A stretch of DNA of 64,000 bases from Pseudomonas vanderleydeniana (GCF_014268755.2 NZ_CP077093.1:1910001-1974000), one strand, 5' to 3'. Shown: positions 9,701 to 18,068, counted from the stretch's first letter. The notes: generated by a model from the letters alone, not told the origin. Made by a program: numbers and translations.

Positions 9701-10698
9701 TGAAGATGAACCTCGAGGTGGTCGACGCCCAGGGCAAGTTCCTCGGTGAGGGCCGCGACCTGGCCGAGCTGACCGCACGCTTCGCCCAGGCCAGCCAGGC
9801 AGCCCTGGCCGTGCCGCAGACGGCCAAAAGCCAGCAGCCGGTGGAGGCCAAGGGCTTCGCCGCCGTGGCTGAAACCACCCAGCAGAAGATCGCCGGCCTG
9901 TCGATGACGGTCTACCCGGCGCTGGTGGAAGAGGGCGGCACGGTCAAGGAAGGTCGCTTCTCCACCCCGGCCGAAGCCGAGTACCAGCATCGCCGGGCGC
10001 TGCAGCGGTTGTTGCTGCAGCAACTGGCGGAGTCGGCGAAGTTCCTGCGCGGCAAGCTGCCGGGGCTGACCGAGCTGGGCCTGCTGTACCGTGAGCTGGG
10101 GCGGGTCGAGGCGCTGGTGGAAGACATCCTGCTGGCCAGCCTCGACAGCTGCATCCTCGAGGGTGAGGACCCGTTGCCGCGCGACGGTGCGGGCCTGGCA
10201 TCCCTGGCCGAGCGCAAGCGTGGCAGCTGGACCGAGCACGCCGAGCGCCTGGCGCGCCTGACCCTGGAGATCCTCAAGCTGTGGCACGGTTTGCAGAAGC
10301 GCTTCAAGGGCAAGATCGACCTGGCCCAGGCCGTGGCGCTCAACGACATCAAGCAGCAGCTGGGCCAGTTGGTGTATGCCGGGTTCGTCCGCGAAACGCC
10401 GGGGCTGTGGCTGAAGGAGTTGCCGCGCTATCTCAAGGCGATCGAGTTGCGCCTGGAGAAACTGCCGGCCCAGGTGCAGAAGGACCGCGTCTGGAGTACC
10501 GAGCTGGGTGGCCTGTGGAGCCAGTACCAGACCCGTGCGAACAAGCATGCCCAGGAAGGCAAGCGCGATCCGCAGCTGGAACTGTATCGCTGGTGGCTGG
10601 AAGAGTACCGGGTCTCGTTGTTCGCCCAGCAGTTGGGGACAAAGGCACCGATCTCGGACAAACGCCTGAACAAGCAGTGGAGCCAGGTCGAAGCCTAG
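6787..10698 (+). CDS. hrpA: ATP-dependent RNA helicase HrpA (DEAH box)
   Basis: 1303 residues, full length for HrpA, a cytoplasmic DEAH/RHA helicase implicated in mRNA processing and in rescue of stalled ribosomes. Motifs in order: Walker A GETGSGKTT (95-103), PRRIAA motif Ia, DEAH (192-195), SAT (224-226), and motif VI QRKGRCGR around residue 400. After these come the winged-helix/ratchet and OB-like region and the long HrpA-specific C-terminal domain. Start ATG 6787 has no close competitor. It stands alone; the next gene starts about 200 bp downstream behind a hairpin. Confidence 0.95.
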   Translation: MTDESPAIDQLLKNLDLAMIADRHRLRRQLLELRKKPDEAKLAQWVERMQASCALVTARRQSVPTIRYDDSLPIAAKRDEIKAALLKHQVLVIAGETGSGKTTQLPKICLEIGRGQHGLIGHTQPRRIAARSVASRVAEELATPLGSLVGYQVRFEDQSDANTLVKLMTDGILLAETQNDRYLERYDTIIVDEAHERSLNIDFLLGYLKTLLPRRPDLKVIITSATIDLERFSKHFNDAPIVEVSGRTFPVETWYRPMTSEQDEEGNRVEDDLTVDQAILATLDEIAAHERNERKSPGDVLVFLPGEREIRDAAEMLRKAQLKHTEILPLYARLTPAEQQRIFQSHAGRRVVLATNVAETSLTVPGIRYVIDSGTARISRYSYRAKVQRLPIEAISQASANQRKGRCGRVEPGICVRLYSEEDFNGRPEFTDPEILRTNLAAVILQMLHLRLGEITAFPFIEPPDGKAISDGFNLLQELSAVTRENQLTPLGRQLARLPVDPRMGRMLLEAAKLGSLQEVLIVASAMSVQDPRERPPERQQAADQAHAQWKDADSDFAGLINVWRGFEEQRQALGASALRNWCRKNFLNYLRMREWRDSHRQLGLICRDLQLSVNKDPADYPKLHKAVLSGLLSQIGQKTEEGDYLGARQRRFWVHPSSGLGRKRPQWLMTAELVETTKLYARMVAKIEPDWIEPLAGHLIKKNHFEPHWEKKRGQVVAFEQITLFGLIVVGRRPVHFGPVDPVVSRELFIREALVRGEIQSKAKCLGANTHLLEQLDELEAKARRRDILADEETLFAFYDARLPAEIHQTATFDSWYRIHSQKNPQLLIMREEDVLAREASEVTAAQYPDTLHLGDLTLALSYHFEPNHPRDGVTLRVPAPLLPMLPAERLEWLVPGLIEAKCIALVRNLPKALRKNFVPVPDFVKAALQRIDFAEGSLPQSLGRELLRMTGARVSDDAWAEAAQQVESHLKMNLEVVDAQGKFLGEGRDLAELTARFAQASQAALAVPQTAKSQQPVEAKGFAAVAETTQQKIAGLSMTVYPALVEEGGTVKEGRFSTPAEAEYQHRRALQRLLLQQLAESAKFLRGKLPGLTELGLLYRELGRVEALVEDILLASLDSCILEGEDPLPRDGAGLASLAERKRGSWTEHAERLARLTLEILKLWHGLQKRFKGKIDLAQAVALNDIKQQLGQLVYAGFVRETPGLWLKELPRYLKAIELRLEKLPAQVQKDRVWSTELGGLWSQYQTRANKHAQEGKRDPQLELYRWWLEEYRVSLFAQQLGTKAPISDKRLNKQWSQVEA

Positions 10699-10709
10699 CC
10701 ATATGGGCA

Positions 10710-10734
10710 GGCCCATTGATCTTCACAATGGGCC
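10710..10734. terminator. Palindromic hairpin downstream of hrpA
   Basis: GGCCCATTG and CAATGGGCC form a perfect 9-bp stem with a 7-nt loop 11 bp after the hrpA stop. No T-run follows, so it may be a transcript 3' end stabiliser rather than a textbook intrinsic terminator. Confidence 0.45.
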
Positions 10735-10808
10735 AAACTCCCGTGTTTATGGCACACTTCGCGGAATAAATGCCCGGTTCGGCGATTGAGCCGGAAGAAC
10801 ACCATCGG

Positions 10809-10839
10809 TGCCACCCCGTTTTCAGGGGTTGGCCTTTTT
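10809..10839 (+). terminator. Terminator- or attenuator-like hairpin before the KAS III gene
   Basis: CCACCCC and GGGGTTGG pair around a GTTTTCA loop (one G-T pair) and the stem is followed by GCC and five Ts. It lies between hrpA and the KAS III-like gene, ahead of the palindrome at 10845, so it either terminates hrpA read-through or attenuates the downstream gene. Confidence 0.45.
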
Positions 10840-10844
10840 ACATG

Positions 10845-10862
10845 TTGGTACGACTGTACCAA
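10845..10862. promoter_or_regulatory. 18-bp palindromic operator candidate
   Basis: TTGGTAC and GTACCAA form a perfect 7+7 inverted repeat with a 4-bp centre, ending 35 bp before the start of the KAS III-like gene. The size and symmetry suit a dimeric repressor of the TetR type. The binding protein is not encoded next to it and I cannot name it. Confidence 0.5.
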
Positions 10863-10897
10863 TGCCTTCTGCCTGAACAGAACATAGAGGAACGACC

Positions 10898-12019
10898 GTG
10901 CATAACGTCGTCATCAGCGGCACCGGCCTGTACACCCCGGCCAACAGCATTTCCAACGAAGAGCTGGTGCACTCTTTCAATACTTATGTACAGCAGTTCA
11001 ACGAGGAAAATGCGGCAGCCATCGAGCGCGGCGAGGTTCAGGCCTTGACCGAGTCCAGCGCCGCCTTCATCGAAAAGGCCTCGGGCATCAAGAGCCGTTT
11101 CGTCATGGACAAGGACGGCATTCTCGATCCGCAGCGGATGAAGCCGCGCCTGCCCGAGCGCAGCAATGACGAGTGGTCGATCCTTTGCCAGATGTCCGTG
11201 GCCGCCGCCGAGCAGGCCCTGCAACGGGCCGGCAAGACCGCCGCCGACATCGACGGGGTGATCGTCGCCTGCTCCAACCTGCAGCGGCCGTACCCGGCGG
11301 TGGCGATCGAGGTTCAGGAAGCGCTCGGTATCCAGGGTTTCGGCTTCGACATGAACGTCGCCTGTTCCTCGGCGACCTTCGGCATCCAGAACGCCTGCAA
11401 CAGCGTGCAACTGGGCCAGGCCCGGGCGATCCTGATGGTCAACCCGGAAATCTGCACCGGCCACCTGAACTTCCGCGATCGCGACAGCCATTTCATCTTC
11501 GGTGACGCGGCAACGGCGGTGATCATCGAGCGCGCGGACCTGGCGACCTCGCCCTACCAGTTCGACATCGTCAGCACCAAGCTGCTGACCAAGTTCTCCA
11601 ACAACATCCGCAACAACTTCGGTTTCCTCAACCGCGCGGGTGAAGAGGGCATCGATGCCCGCGACAAGCTGTTCGTCCAGGAAGGCCGCAAGGTGTTCCG
11701 CGACGTCTGCCCGATGGTGGCGGAGCTGATCGGCCAGCACCTGCAGGAGAACCAGCTGAACGTGGGTGACGTGAAGCGTTTCTGGCTGCACCAGGCCAAC
11801 CTCAGCATGAACCACCTGATCGTCAAGAAGCTGCTGGGGCGCGATGCGACCGAAGAGGAAGCGCCAGTGATCCTCGACACCTACGCCAACACCAGTTCGG
11901 CCGGTTCCGTGATTTCGTTCCACAAGAACCAGGACGACCTGGCGGCCGGCTCGCTGGCGGTGCTCAGCTCGTTTGGTGCCGGCTATTCGATCGGTAGCGT
12001 GATCCTGCGCAAGCGTTGA
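10898..12019 (+). CDS. Beta-ketoacyl-ACP synthase III-like enzyme (PA3286 type)
   Basis: 373-residue thiolase-fold condensing enzyme with the full KAS III triad: C156 in NVACSSATFG, H298 in FWLHQANLSM and N331 in DTYANTSSAGS. It is about 50 residues longer than E. coli FabH, mostly through an insert after the first strand (residues about 25-90). Length and sequence match what I recall of P. aeruginosa PA3286, which condenses octanoyl-CoA from beta-oxidation with malonyl-ACP; that specificity is carried over by inference. Start ATG 10898 follows an AGAGGAACG ribosome-binding site. Monocistronic, between a candidate operator and a strong terminator. Confidence 0.85.
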   Translation: MHNVVISGTGLYTPANSISNEELVHSFNTYVQQFNEENAAAIERGEVQALTESSAAFIEKASGIKSRFVMDKDGILDPQRMKPRLPERSNDEWSILCQMSVAAAEQALQRAGKTAADIDGVIVACSNLQRPYPAVAIEVQEALGIQGFGFDMNVACSSATFGIQNACNSVQLGQARAILMVNPEICTGHLNFRDRDSHFIFGDAATAVIIERADLATSPYQFDIVSTKLLTKFSNNIRNNFGFLNRAGEEGIDARDKLFVQEGRKVFRDVCPMVAELIGQHLQENQLNVGDVKRFWLHQANLSMNHLIVKKLLGRDATEEEAPVILDTYANTSSAGSVISFHKNQDDLAAGSLAVLSSFGAGYSIGSVILRKR

Positions 12020-12087
12020 TCGAGCGCTGCCTGTCTGGCGGCATGTGGAAAAAGACAGCGCCGCAATAATCTCAAAAAGCCATTACC

Positions 12088-12129
12088 TAAAGCGCAAAGC
12101 CCCGTAGATCGGGGCTTTGCGCTTTTTTC
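12088..12129. terminator. Strong Rho-independent terminator
   Basis: AGCGCAAAGCCCC pairs perfectly with GGGGCTTTGCGCT (13 bp, 7-nt loop), followed by six Ts. It ends the KAS III-like transcript. The A-rich left flank could also support termination from the other side. Confidence 0.9.
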
Positions 12130-12314
12130 TGCCTGCTCTAAAAAGTTCCGTTGTCATAAAAGCTTTATATAACGGCAACGGTCCTGAAATAACCCCACGC
12201 CAAGATTCCCTCCCAACAAAGCGGGTCAGTCCCCGGCAACAGCCGTGCCCCCGCACGATGACAGTGGACGTCGCAAAACAGACCCGAAGCGTTTGAATCC
12301 AGAGGAGCGAAACA

Positions 12315-13682
12315 ATGAACAAGTGCACCTTGGCCCTGGCAGTGGCCGTAGGGGTTTTGTCCCAACAGGCATTTGCCGAGAGCCAGGCTGACGCCAAAGG
12401 TTTTGTCGAAGGTGCTACGTCGACCCTGGGTCTGCGTAACTTCTACATCAACACCGATAACCGCAGTGGCAAGCCTGCCCAGAGCCTGGCCTCGGAGTGG
12501 GGTCAGGGCTTCGACCTGCGCTTCAACTCCGGCTACACCCAGGGCACCGTCGGCTTCGGTCTGGATGTGATCGCTCTGGAAGGTATTCGTCTGGACTCCG
12601 GCCGTGGCACCAACGGTGGTACCACCACTTCCTACGGCACCAGCATGTTCCCGGCTCAAGCCACCGATGGCAAGAATGCCAAGGCCGTCAATGATTTCGG
12701 CAGCCTGGGTGTGACCGGCAAGGTTCGCGTTTCGCAGACCGAGCTGAAGATCGGTACCCTGCTGCCGAACAACCCGGTCATCAAGTACAACGATGGTCGC
12801 CTGCTGCCACAGACCTTCACCGGTGGCGAGCTGAAGTCGAACGAAATCAAGGACCTGACCCTGGTCGCAGGTCAAGTTGAAGCGGCCAAGGGCCGTAACT
12901 CGAGCAACGACGAAGGCTTGTCCATCGCCGGTGCCAACAACCCGACCTCGACCGGCCGTCGCAGCAACAAGTTCTACTACGGTGGTGCCGACTACAAGAT
13001 CACCAAGGACCTGACCGCTTCGTTCTACCATGGCGAGCTGAAGGATTTCTACTCGCAGAACTTCCTCGGTCTGGTGCATAACTGGGCCATCGGTCCAGGC
13101 GTGCTGAAGAGCGACCTGCGTTACTACCGCAGCCGTGACAACGGTTCGAACGGTGATACCAGTGCCTACTTCACCTCTGGCTACTATGATGACAAGCCAG
13201 CCAACAGCCGTACCAAGGGCAAGGTCGACAACGACCTGTACAGCTACCTGGCCCTGTACTCGGTTGAAGGCCACACCTTTGGTGCCGGCTACCAGTACAC
13301 CCGTGGCGACAGTGACTTCCCTTGGCTGAACCAGGGTGACGGTTCGTCCAACAGCACCATCACCGACGCCCAGATCCAGAAGTTCGCCCGTGCCGGCGAG
13401 CGCACCTGGCAGGCTCGCTACGCCTACGACTTCGCCAAGGTTGGCGTACCTGGCCTGACCGCCGGCGTGACCTACCTGCACGGCGACAACATCCAGAACA
13501 CTGCTGGCGACCAGAGCGAGTGGGAACGCGACATCAGCCTGGCCTACGTGATTCCGCAGGGCACCTTCAAGAACCTGGGCTTTGCCTGGAAAAACGCCAT
13601 GTGGCGCACCAGCTCCGCCGTGGCTTCCAGCACCCAGGACGAAAACCGCCTGATCGTCAGCTACTCGATTCCACTGCTGTAA
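12315..13682 (+). CDS. OprD-family outer membrane porin
   Basis: 455 residues beginning with a signal peptide (MNKCTLALAVAVGVLSQQAFA, cleavage after residue 21). The mature part is an 18-strand-type OprD barrel: early GFVEGATSTLGLRNFY strand, the repeated aromatic-girdle strands, and a C-terminal strand ending in SYSIPLL. OprD-family channels take up amino acids, peptides or aromatic acids; the short OprE/OprQ-like forms have similar length, but the substrate cannot be read from sequence. It has an AGAGGAGCG ribosome-binding site and a terminator on each side, so it is expressed alone. The codon choice is the highly biased type of an abundant protein. Confidence 0.88.
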   Translation: MNKCTLALAVAVGVLSQQAFAESQADAKGFVEGATSTLGLRNFYINTDNRSGKPAQSLASEWGQGFDLRFNSGYTQGTVGFGLDVIALEGIRLDSGRGTNGGTTTSYGTSMFPAQATDGKNAKAVNDFGSLGVTGKVRVSQTELKIGTLLPNNPVIKYNDGRLLPQTFTGGELKSNEIKDLTLVAGQVEAAKGRNSSNDEGLSIAGANNPTSTGRRSNKFYYGGADYKITKDLTASFYHGELKDFYSQNFLGLVHNWAIGPGVLKSDLRYYRSRDNGSNGDTSAYFTSGYYDDKPANSRTKGKVDNDLYSYLALYSVEGHTFGAGYQYTRGDSDFPWLNQGDGSSNSTITDAQIQKFARAGERTWQARYAYDFAKVGVPGLTAGVTYLHGDNIQNTAGDQSEWERDISLAYVIPQGTFKNLGFAWKNAMWRTSSAVASSTQDENRLIVSYSIPLL

Positions 13683-13713
13683 GCGCTCTTCTGTAAGCTC
13701 TTTTTCACTTCAC

Positions 13714-13748
13714 GCCCTGCTCGGCGCAATGCCGACGGGGCGTTTTTT
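13714..13748 (+). terminator. Rho-independent terminator of the porin gene
   Basis: CGCCCTGCTCGGC and GCCGACGGGGCG form an imperfect stem with a GCAAT loop, directly followed by seven Ts. Confidence 0.85.
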
Positions 13749-13777
13749 TGCGTATTTTGCGGTGTGGCTGCTGACGT

Positions 13778-13868
13778 CTTCGCGGGCAAGCCCGCTCCCA
13801 CAATGTCCGCATCGTTCACAAGTTTCATGTGTGTCCCGGAGCCTGTGGGAGCGGGCTTGCCCGCGAAG
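13778..13868. repeat. REP pair (BIME-like), 91 bp
   Basis: Same 25-bp inverted arms as at 3661-3751 and the same 41-bp spacer length; the spacers align as diverged copies. It sits in the 367-bp gap between the porin and the GNAT gene. Apart from this element and the terminator I see nothing in that gap; positions 13869-14049 hold no recognisable signal other than the presumed promoter. Confidence 0.85.
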
Positions 13869-14049
13869 AGGCCCTAGAATTCGCTACAAATCCCGTTCAG
13901 CCCACCCTCCGGAAGTTGCCTTGCAATGCCTGTCCAGACCCGTGGCGACATGGTGTCCCCATACCTCTTCCCAGTCCAATGAAATAGTTTTTAATCTCCT
14001 CTCCCTGCGCGATACTGCGCCAGCGAATGCACCTGCCCTGGGGATATCG

Positions 14050-15174
14050 ATGCCGCTACAACGCCTGCAAAGCCTCCGTGAGATCGCGCCCGAGGATTGG
14101 GATGCGCTGGTGCCTCCAGGCCAACCCTTTCTGCGTCACGCCTTCCTCGGCGCCCTGGAGGACAGCGGCAGCCTCGGCGAGCGTACCGGCTGGCAGCCGG
14201 AGCATTTGCTGCACATCGAACAGGGACGGCTGATCGCCGCACTGCCCAGCTACCGCAAATGGCATTCCTACGGTGAGTACGTGTTCGACCACGGCTGGGC
14301 CGACGCCTGCCAGCGCGCCGGCATCGCCTACTACCCCAAGCTGCTCACTGCCGTGCCATTCAGCCCGGTGGGTGGCCCGCGCCTGCTGGCGGCCAGCGCC
14401 GAGGACGGTTTCGAGTTGCTGGCGGCACTGCCGGGCTACCTGGAGATCGAGGAACTGTCCAGCGCCCACATCAACTTCACCGATGCCCTGGCCGATGCCG
14501 CGCTGGCCGGGCAGCCTGGTTGGTTGCAGCGCCTGGGTTGCCAGTACCACTGGCAGAACCGCGGTTACCGTGACTTCCAGGACTTTCTTGATGCCTTGAG
14601 CTCGCGCAAGCGCAAGCAGATGCGCAAGGAGCGTGAGCAGGTCGCGGCCCAGGGTTTCGAGTTCGAGTGGCTGGAAGGCCGCGAACTGAGCGAGGCGCAG
14701 TGGGACTTCGTCTACGCCTGCTATGCCAACACCTACGCGGTACGCCGCCAGGCGCCGTACCTGACGCGAACGTTTTTCAGCCTGCTGGCCGAGCGCATGC
14801 CGGAGGCGATCCGCGTGGTCATGGCGCAGCAGGATGGCCGGCCGGTGGCGATGGCGTTCAGCCTGGTTGGTGGCGATAGCTTCTACGGGCGTTACTGGGG
14901 CTGCCTGGCCGAGTTCGACCGACTGCACTTCGAGACCTGCTTCTACCAGGGCATGGACTACGCCATCGCCCACGGCCTGAAGCGCTTCGACGCCGGCGCC
15001 CAGGGCGAGCACAAGCTGATTCGCGGCTTCGAACCGGTGATCACCCATTCCTGGCACTACCTGCGCCATCCCGGCCTCAAGGCGGCGGTGGCGGACTTCC
15101 TTGAACGCGAGCGGGTTGGCATCCTGGAGTATGCCGAAGAGGCGAGGGCGGCGCTGCCTTACCGGCAGCCCTGA
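14050..15174 (+). CDS. GNAT-fold acyltransferase, FemAB/DUF482-like
   Basis: 374 residues of the family often labelled peptidogalycan biosynthesis/recognition (DUF482), which carries two GNAT-like halves related to FemAB aminoacyltransferases. Family-typical stretches are visible: the early F-L-R-H-A-F-L-x-A-L-E segment, HSYGEYVFDHGWADA, SRKRKQMRKEREQ, GGDSFYGRYWGC and HFETCFYQGMDYAI followed by FDAGAQGEHKLIRGFEP. The open frame extends 320 bp upstream, but that extension runs through the REP element and is not coding; ATG 14050 gives the normal start MPLQRLQSLREI. The substrate is unknown. It is monocistronic, with repeats on both sides. Confidence 0.8.
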   Translation: MPLQRLQSLREIAPEDWDALVPPGQPFLRHAFLGALEDSGSLGERTGWQPEHLLHIEQGRLIAALPSYRKWHSYGEYVFDHGWADACQRAGIAYYPKLLTAVPFSPVGGPRLLAASAEDGFELLAALPGYLEIEELSSAHINFTDALADAALAGQPGWLQRLGCQYHWQNRGYRDFQDFLDALSSRKRKQMRKEREQVAAQGFEFEWLEGRELSEAQWDFVYACYANTYAVRRQAPYLTRTFFSLLAERMPEAIRVVMAQQDGRPVAMAFSLVGGDSFYGRYWGCLAEFDRLHFETCFYQGMDYAIAHGLKRFDAGAQGEHKLIRGFEPVITHSWHYLRHPGLKAAVADFLERERVGILEYAEEARAALPYRQP

Positions 15175-15250
15175 GGTTTTGGGCTGGTAGGCTTTCATGG
15201 CTGCCCTGCGTTTTTGGGACGGCTCTCTTTCCTGTAGCGAGCGGGCTTTT

Positions 15251-15383
15251 TGTGGCGAGCGGGCTTGCCCGCGCTGGGCTGCATGGCAGCCCCTGGACCA
15301 GCTACCTCGGTACATCAGGTAGAGCGGGGTGGTCGGTTTCAGGGCCGCTTCGCGCCCCAGCGCGGGCAAGCCCGCTCGCCACA
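15251..15383. repeat. REP pair
   Basis: TGTGGCGAGCGGGCTTGCCC (15251-15275 for the full 25-bp arm) and its exact complement ending at 15383. It lies between the GNAT gene and the convergent ABC exporter, in a 407-bp gap that is otherwise filled by the tandem array just to its right. Confidence 0.85.
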
Positions 15384-15543
15384 GGAGGTCTGTTCCCCCA
15401 AGACAGGAGGTCTGCTCCCCAAGACAGGAGGTCTGCTCCCCAAGACAAGAGGTCTACTCCCCAAGACAGGAGGTCTGCTTCCCGCAACAAGAGGTGTGCT
15501 CGCCACAAGAGGCCTGTTCGTTACAAGAGGTTCGCTCGCCGCA
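15381..15543. repeat. Degenerate 21/18-bp tandem array abutting a REP arm
   Basis: About eight head-to-tail units. The first five follow ACAGGAGGTCTGCTCCCCAAG with a period of 21-22 bp; the last three shorten to 18 bp (ACAAGAGGTGTGCTCGCC type). The array begins exactly at the ACAGG end of the REP arm. Units are multiples of three, so every frame stays open and gives repetitive peptides, but there is no start with a ribosome-binding site and I do not call it coding. Confidence 0.85.
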
Positions 15544-15581
15544 AGAAAACCTCTGGTCTCAAACCTCTGCCTGTACAGGCC

Positions 15582-17414
15582 TCAGTCAATGCCGACGAAG
15601 CCACCGGTCTGGTGTTGCCACAGACGCGCATACAGGCCGCCCCGTGCCAGCAGTTCGGCATGGCTGCCAGTCTCGGCGATCCGGCCATGCTCCAGCACCA
15701 CCAGGCGGTCCATGCGGGCGATGGTCGAAAGGCGGTGGGCGATGGCGATCACGGTCTTGCCTTCCATCAGCGTTTCCAGGCTTTCCTGGATCGCCGCCTC
15801 CACTTCCGAGTCCAGTGCCGAGGTCGCTTCGTCCATGATCAGGATCGGTGCGTTCTTGAGCAGCACGCGGGCAATGGCGATGCGCTGGCGCTGACCGCCG
15901 GAGAGTTTCACCCCGCGCTCACCGACATGCGCATCGAAGCCGGTGCGTCCCTCGGCGTCCGACAGCAGCGGGATGAACTCGTCGGCACGGGCCTTGAGCA
16001 CCGCCTCGTAGAGCTGCGCGTCGCTGGCATCGGGCTTGCCGTAGAGCAGGTTGTCGCGAATCGAGCGGTGCAGCAGCGAGGTGTCCTGGGTGATCATGCC
16101 GACGCTCTCGCGCAGGCTCTCCTGGGCGACCTGGGCGATGTCCTGGTCATCGACCAGGATCCGCCCGCCCTGCACGTCGTACAGGCGCAGCAGCAGGTTG
16201 ACCAGGGTCGACTTGCCGGCGCCGGAAGGGCCGATCAGGCCGATCTTCTCGCCCGGGCGAATGGTCAGGTTGAGGTCCGAGATCACCCCGCTGCGCTTGC
16301 CGTAGTGGAAGTCGACATGCTCGAAGCGTACCTCGCCACGACTCACCGCCAGGCGTGGCGCCTGTTCGCGGTCGGTGACAGTGATGGGCTGGGCGATGGT
16401 CTGCAGGCCGTCCTGGACCATGCCGATGTTCTCGAAGATGCCGTTGACCACCCACATGATCCAGCCGGACATGTTGACGATGCGGATCACCAGCCCGGTG
16501 GTCAGGGCGATGGCGCCGACCGATACCAGCGACTGTGTCCACAACCACAATGCCAGCCCGGTGGTGCTGACGATCAGCAGGCCGTTCATGCTGGTGATGG
16601 CGACGTCCATGCTGGTCACCACCCTTGACGCCAGCTGGGTCTTCTCGGTCTGCTCCACCAGCGCCTCGCGGGCGTACTGCTGCTCGAAATGGGTGTGGGC
16701 GAACAGCTTCAGGGTGGTGATGTTGGTATAGCCGTCGACGATCCGCCCCATCAGCTTGGAGCGCGCGTCGGAGGACTCCACCGAGCGCTGCTTGACCCGC
16801 GGCACGAAGTAGTAGAGCGCGCCGCAGTAGCCGGCGAGCCACAGCAGCAGTGGGATCATCAGGCGCCAGTCGGCCTCGACGAACAGCACCATGGCGCTGA
16901 TCACGTAGATCAGCACGTGCCACAGCGCGTCGACCGCCTGCACGGCGGAGTCGCGCAGCGAGTTGCCGGTCTGCATGATGCGCTGGGCGATGCGTCCGGC
17001 GAAGTCGTTCTGGAAGAAATTCAGGCTCTGGCGCAGCACGTAGCTGTGGTTCTGCCAGCGAATCAGGCTGGTCATGCCGGGGCTGATGGTCTGGTGTACC
17101 AGCAGGTCGTGCAGGCCGAAGAAGATCGGCCGCAGCACCAGCGCGACCACTGCCATCCACAACAGCTCGCCGCCATGCACCGAGAAGAATTGGGTATTGG
17201 GGGTGACCTGGGCGAGGTCGATGATCCGGCTCAGGTAGCTGAACAGCGCCACTTCGATCAAGGCGGCGAACAGCCCGACGATCAGCAGGGCGACGAAGCT
17301 CGGCCAGACCTGGCGCAGGTAATAAAGGTAGAAGGGCAGGACCTTGTTGGGAGGCGCGGCGGTGGGCGCGTCGCGGAAGATATCGATCAGTTGTTCAAAG
17401 CGACGATAGAGCAT
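15582..17414 (-). CDS. ABC exporter, fused permease and ATPase
   Basis: 610 residues with an N-terminal six-helix type I exporter domain (about 30-330) and a C-terminal nucleotide-binding domain. ATPase motifs are intact: Walker A GPSGAGKST, signature LSGGQRQR, Walker B ILIMDEATSALD and the switch histidine in IAHRLST. As a half-transporter it should act as a homodimer in the inner membrane. The start MLYRRFEQLIDIF at 17414 is preferred to the longer frame. I recall the same gene next to ppiA in P. aeruginosa. MsbA-like lipid flipping or drug export are both possible. It is the last gene of a four-gene minus-strand run. Confidence 0.85.
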   Translation of the reverse strand: MLYRRFEQLIDIFRDAPTAAPPNKVLPFYLYYLRQVWPSFVALLIVGLFAALIEVALFSYLSRIIDLAQVTPNTQFFSVHGGELLWMAVVALVLRPIFFGLHDLLVHQTISPGMTSLIRWQNHSYVLRQSLNFFQNDFAGRIAQRIMQTGNSLRDSAVQAVDALWHVLIYVISAMVLFVEADWRLMIPLLLWLAGYCGALYYFVPRVKQRSVESSDARSKLMGRIVDGYTNITTLKLFAHTHFEQQYAREALVEQTEKTQLASRVVTSMDVAITSMNGLLIVSTTGLALWLWTQSLVSVGAIALTTGLVIRIVNMSGWIMWVVNGIFENIGMVQDGLQTIAQPITVTDREQAPRLAVSRGEVRFEHVDFHYGKRSGVISDLNLTIRPGEKIGLIGPSGAGKSTLVNLLLRLYDVQGGRILVDDQDIAQVAQESLRESVGMITQDTSLLHRSIRDNLLYGKPDASDAQLYEAVLKARADEFIPLLSDAEGRTGFDAHVGERGVKLSGGQRQRIAIARVLLKNAPILIMDEATSALDSEVEAAIQESLETLMEGKTVIAIAHRLSTIARMDRLVVLEHGRIAETGSHAELLARGGLYARLWQHQTGGFVGID

Positions 17415-17498
17415 GGGATCTGGTGCCCGTCGATCGGGCTCTCCTTGAAGGTGACGCAGAGCCGGCCGAGGCTTCCTGCCCACGGCCGGCTGCCGCCG

Positions 17499-18065
17499 TT
17501 AGTCGATGCGCTTGGCCGACTTGATGTAGACCGGGTCCACGGGTACGTCCGACATGCCACCACGGTTGGTGGTCTGCGAGTTGACGATGATGTCGACCAC
17601 GTCCATGCCCTTGACCACCTTGCCGAACACCGCGTAGCCGGCATCGCGGCCCGGGTCGAGGAAGTCATTGTCCTTGACGTTGATGAAGAATTGGCTGGTG
17701 GCCGAGTTCGGGTCGGAGGTGCGGGCCATGGCCAGGGTGCCACGGACGTTGTGCAGGCCGTTGCTGGCTTCGTTCCTGATCGGGTCGTTGGTTGGCTTCT
17801 GGCTCATCTGCGCGGTAAAGCCGCCACCCTGGGCCATGAAGCCCGGGATCACCCGGTGGAAAATCGTGTTGTTGTAGAAACCGCTGTCAACGTAGGACAG
17901 GAAGTTCTTGGTACTGATCGGCGCCTTGACCGGGTCCAGTTCGATTTCGATGGTGCCGTTGGTGGTCACCAGTTGCACGTGAGGCGCCTTGGCTGCCTCG
18001 GTGGCGGCCATCAGGTTGGCGGCGAACAGGACGGAGCCGGTGAACAGGGCGATTTTTTTCAGCAT
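17499..18065 (-). CDS. ppiA: Periplasmic peptidyl-prolyl cis-trans isomerase A (cyclophilin)
   Basis: 188 residues with a cleavable signal peptide ([20 protein letters not shown]) and a complete cyclophilin domain: [14 protein letters not shown] holds the catalytic arginine and surrounding residues, followed by SQFFINV and [12 protein letters not shown]. It catalyses proline isomerisation in periplasmic proteins. It begins 3 bp after the end of the upstream hydrolase gene, so the two are surely co-transcribed, and the ABC exporter follows 84 bp later. Confidence 0.92.
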   Translation of the reverse strand: MLKKIALFTGSVLFAANLMAATEAAKAPHVQLVTTNGTIEIELDPVKAPISTKNFLSYVDSGFYNNTIFHRVIPGFMAQGGGFTAQMSQKPTNDPIRNEASNGLHNVRGTLAMARTSDPNSATSQFFINVKDNDFLDPGRDAGYAVFGKVVKGMDVVDIIVNSQTTNRGGMSDVPVDPVYIKSAKRID

Positions 18066-18068
18066 GGT

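Noticed and set aside
13729..14049. N-terminal extension of the GNAT gene
   Set aside because: The extension translates the REP element and lacks similarity to the family; ATG 14050 is the natural start.
15302..15508. Repetitive peptides (LLSWGAD or RQEVCSP repeats) encoded across the tandem array
   Set aside because: Open only because unit lengths are multiples of three; no ribosome-binding site or supporting neighbour.
15381..15543. CRISPR-like array
   Set aside because: Units are directly adjacent with no unique spacers, and no cas gene is present.
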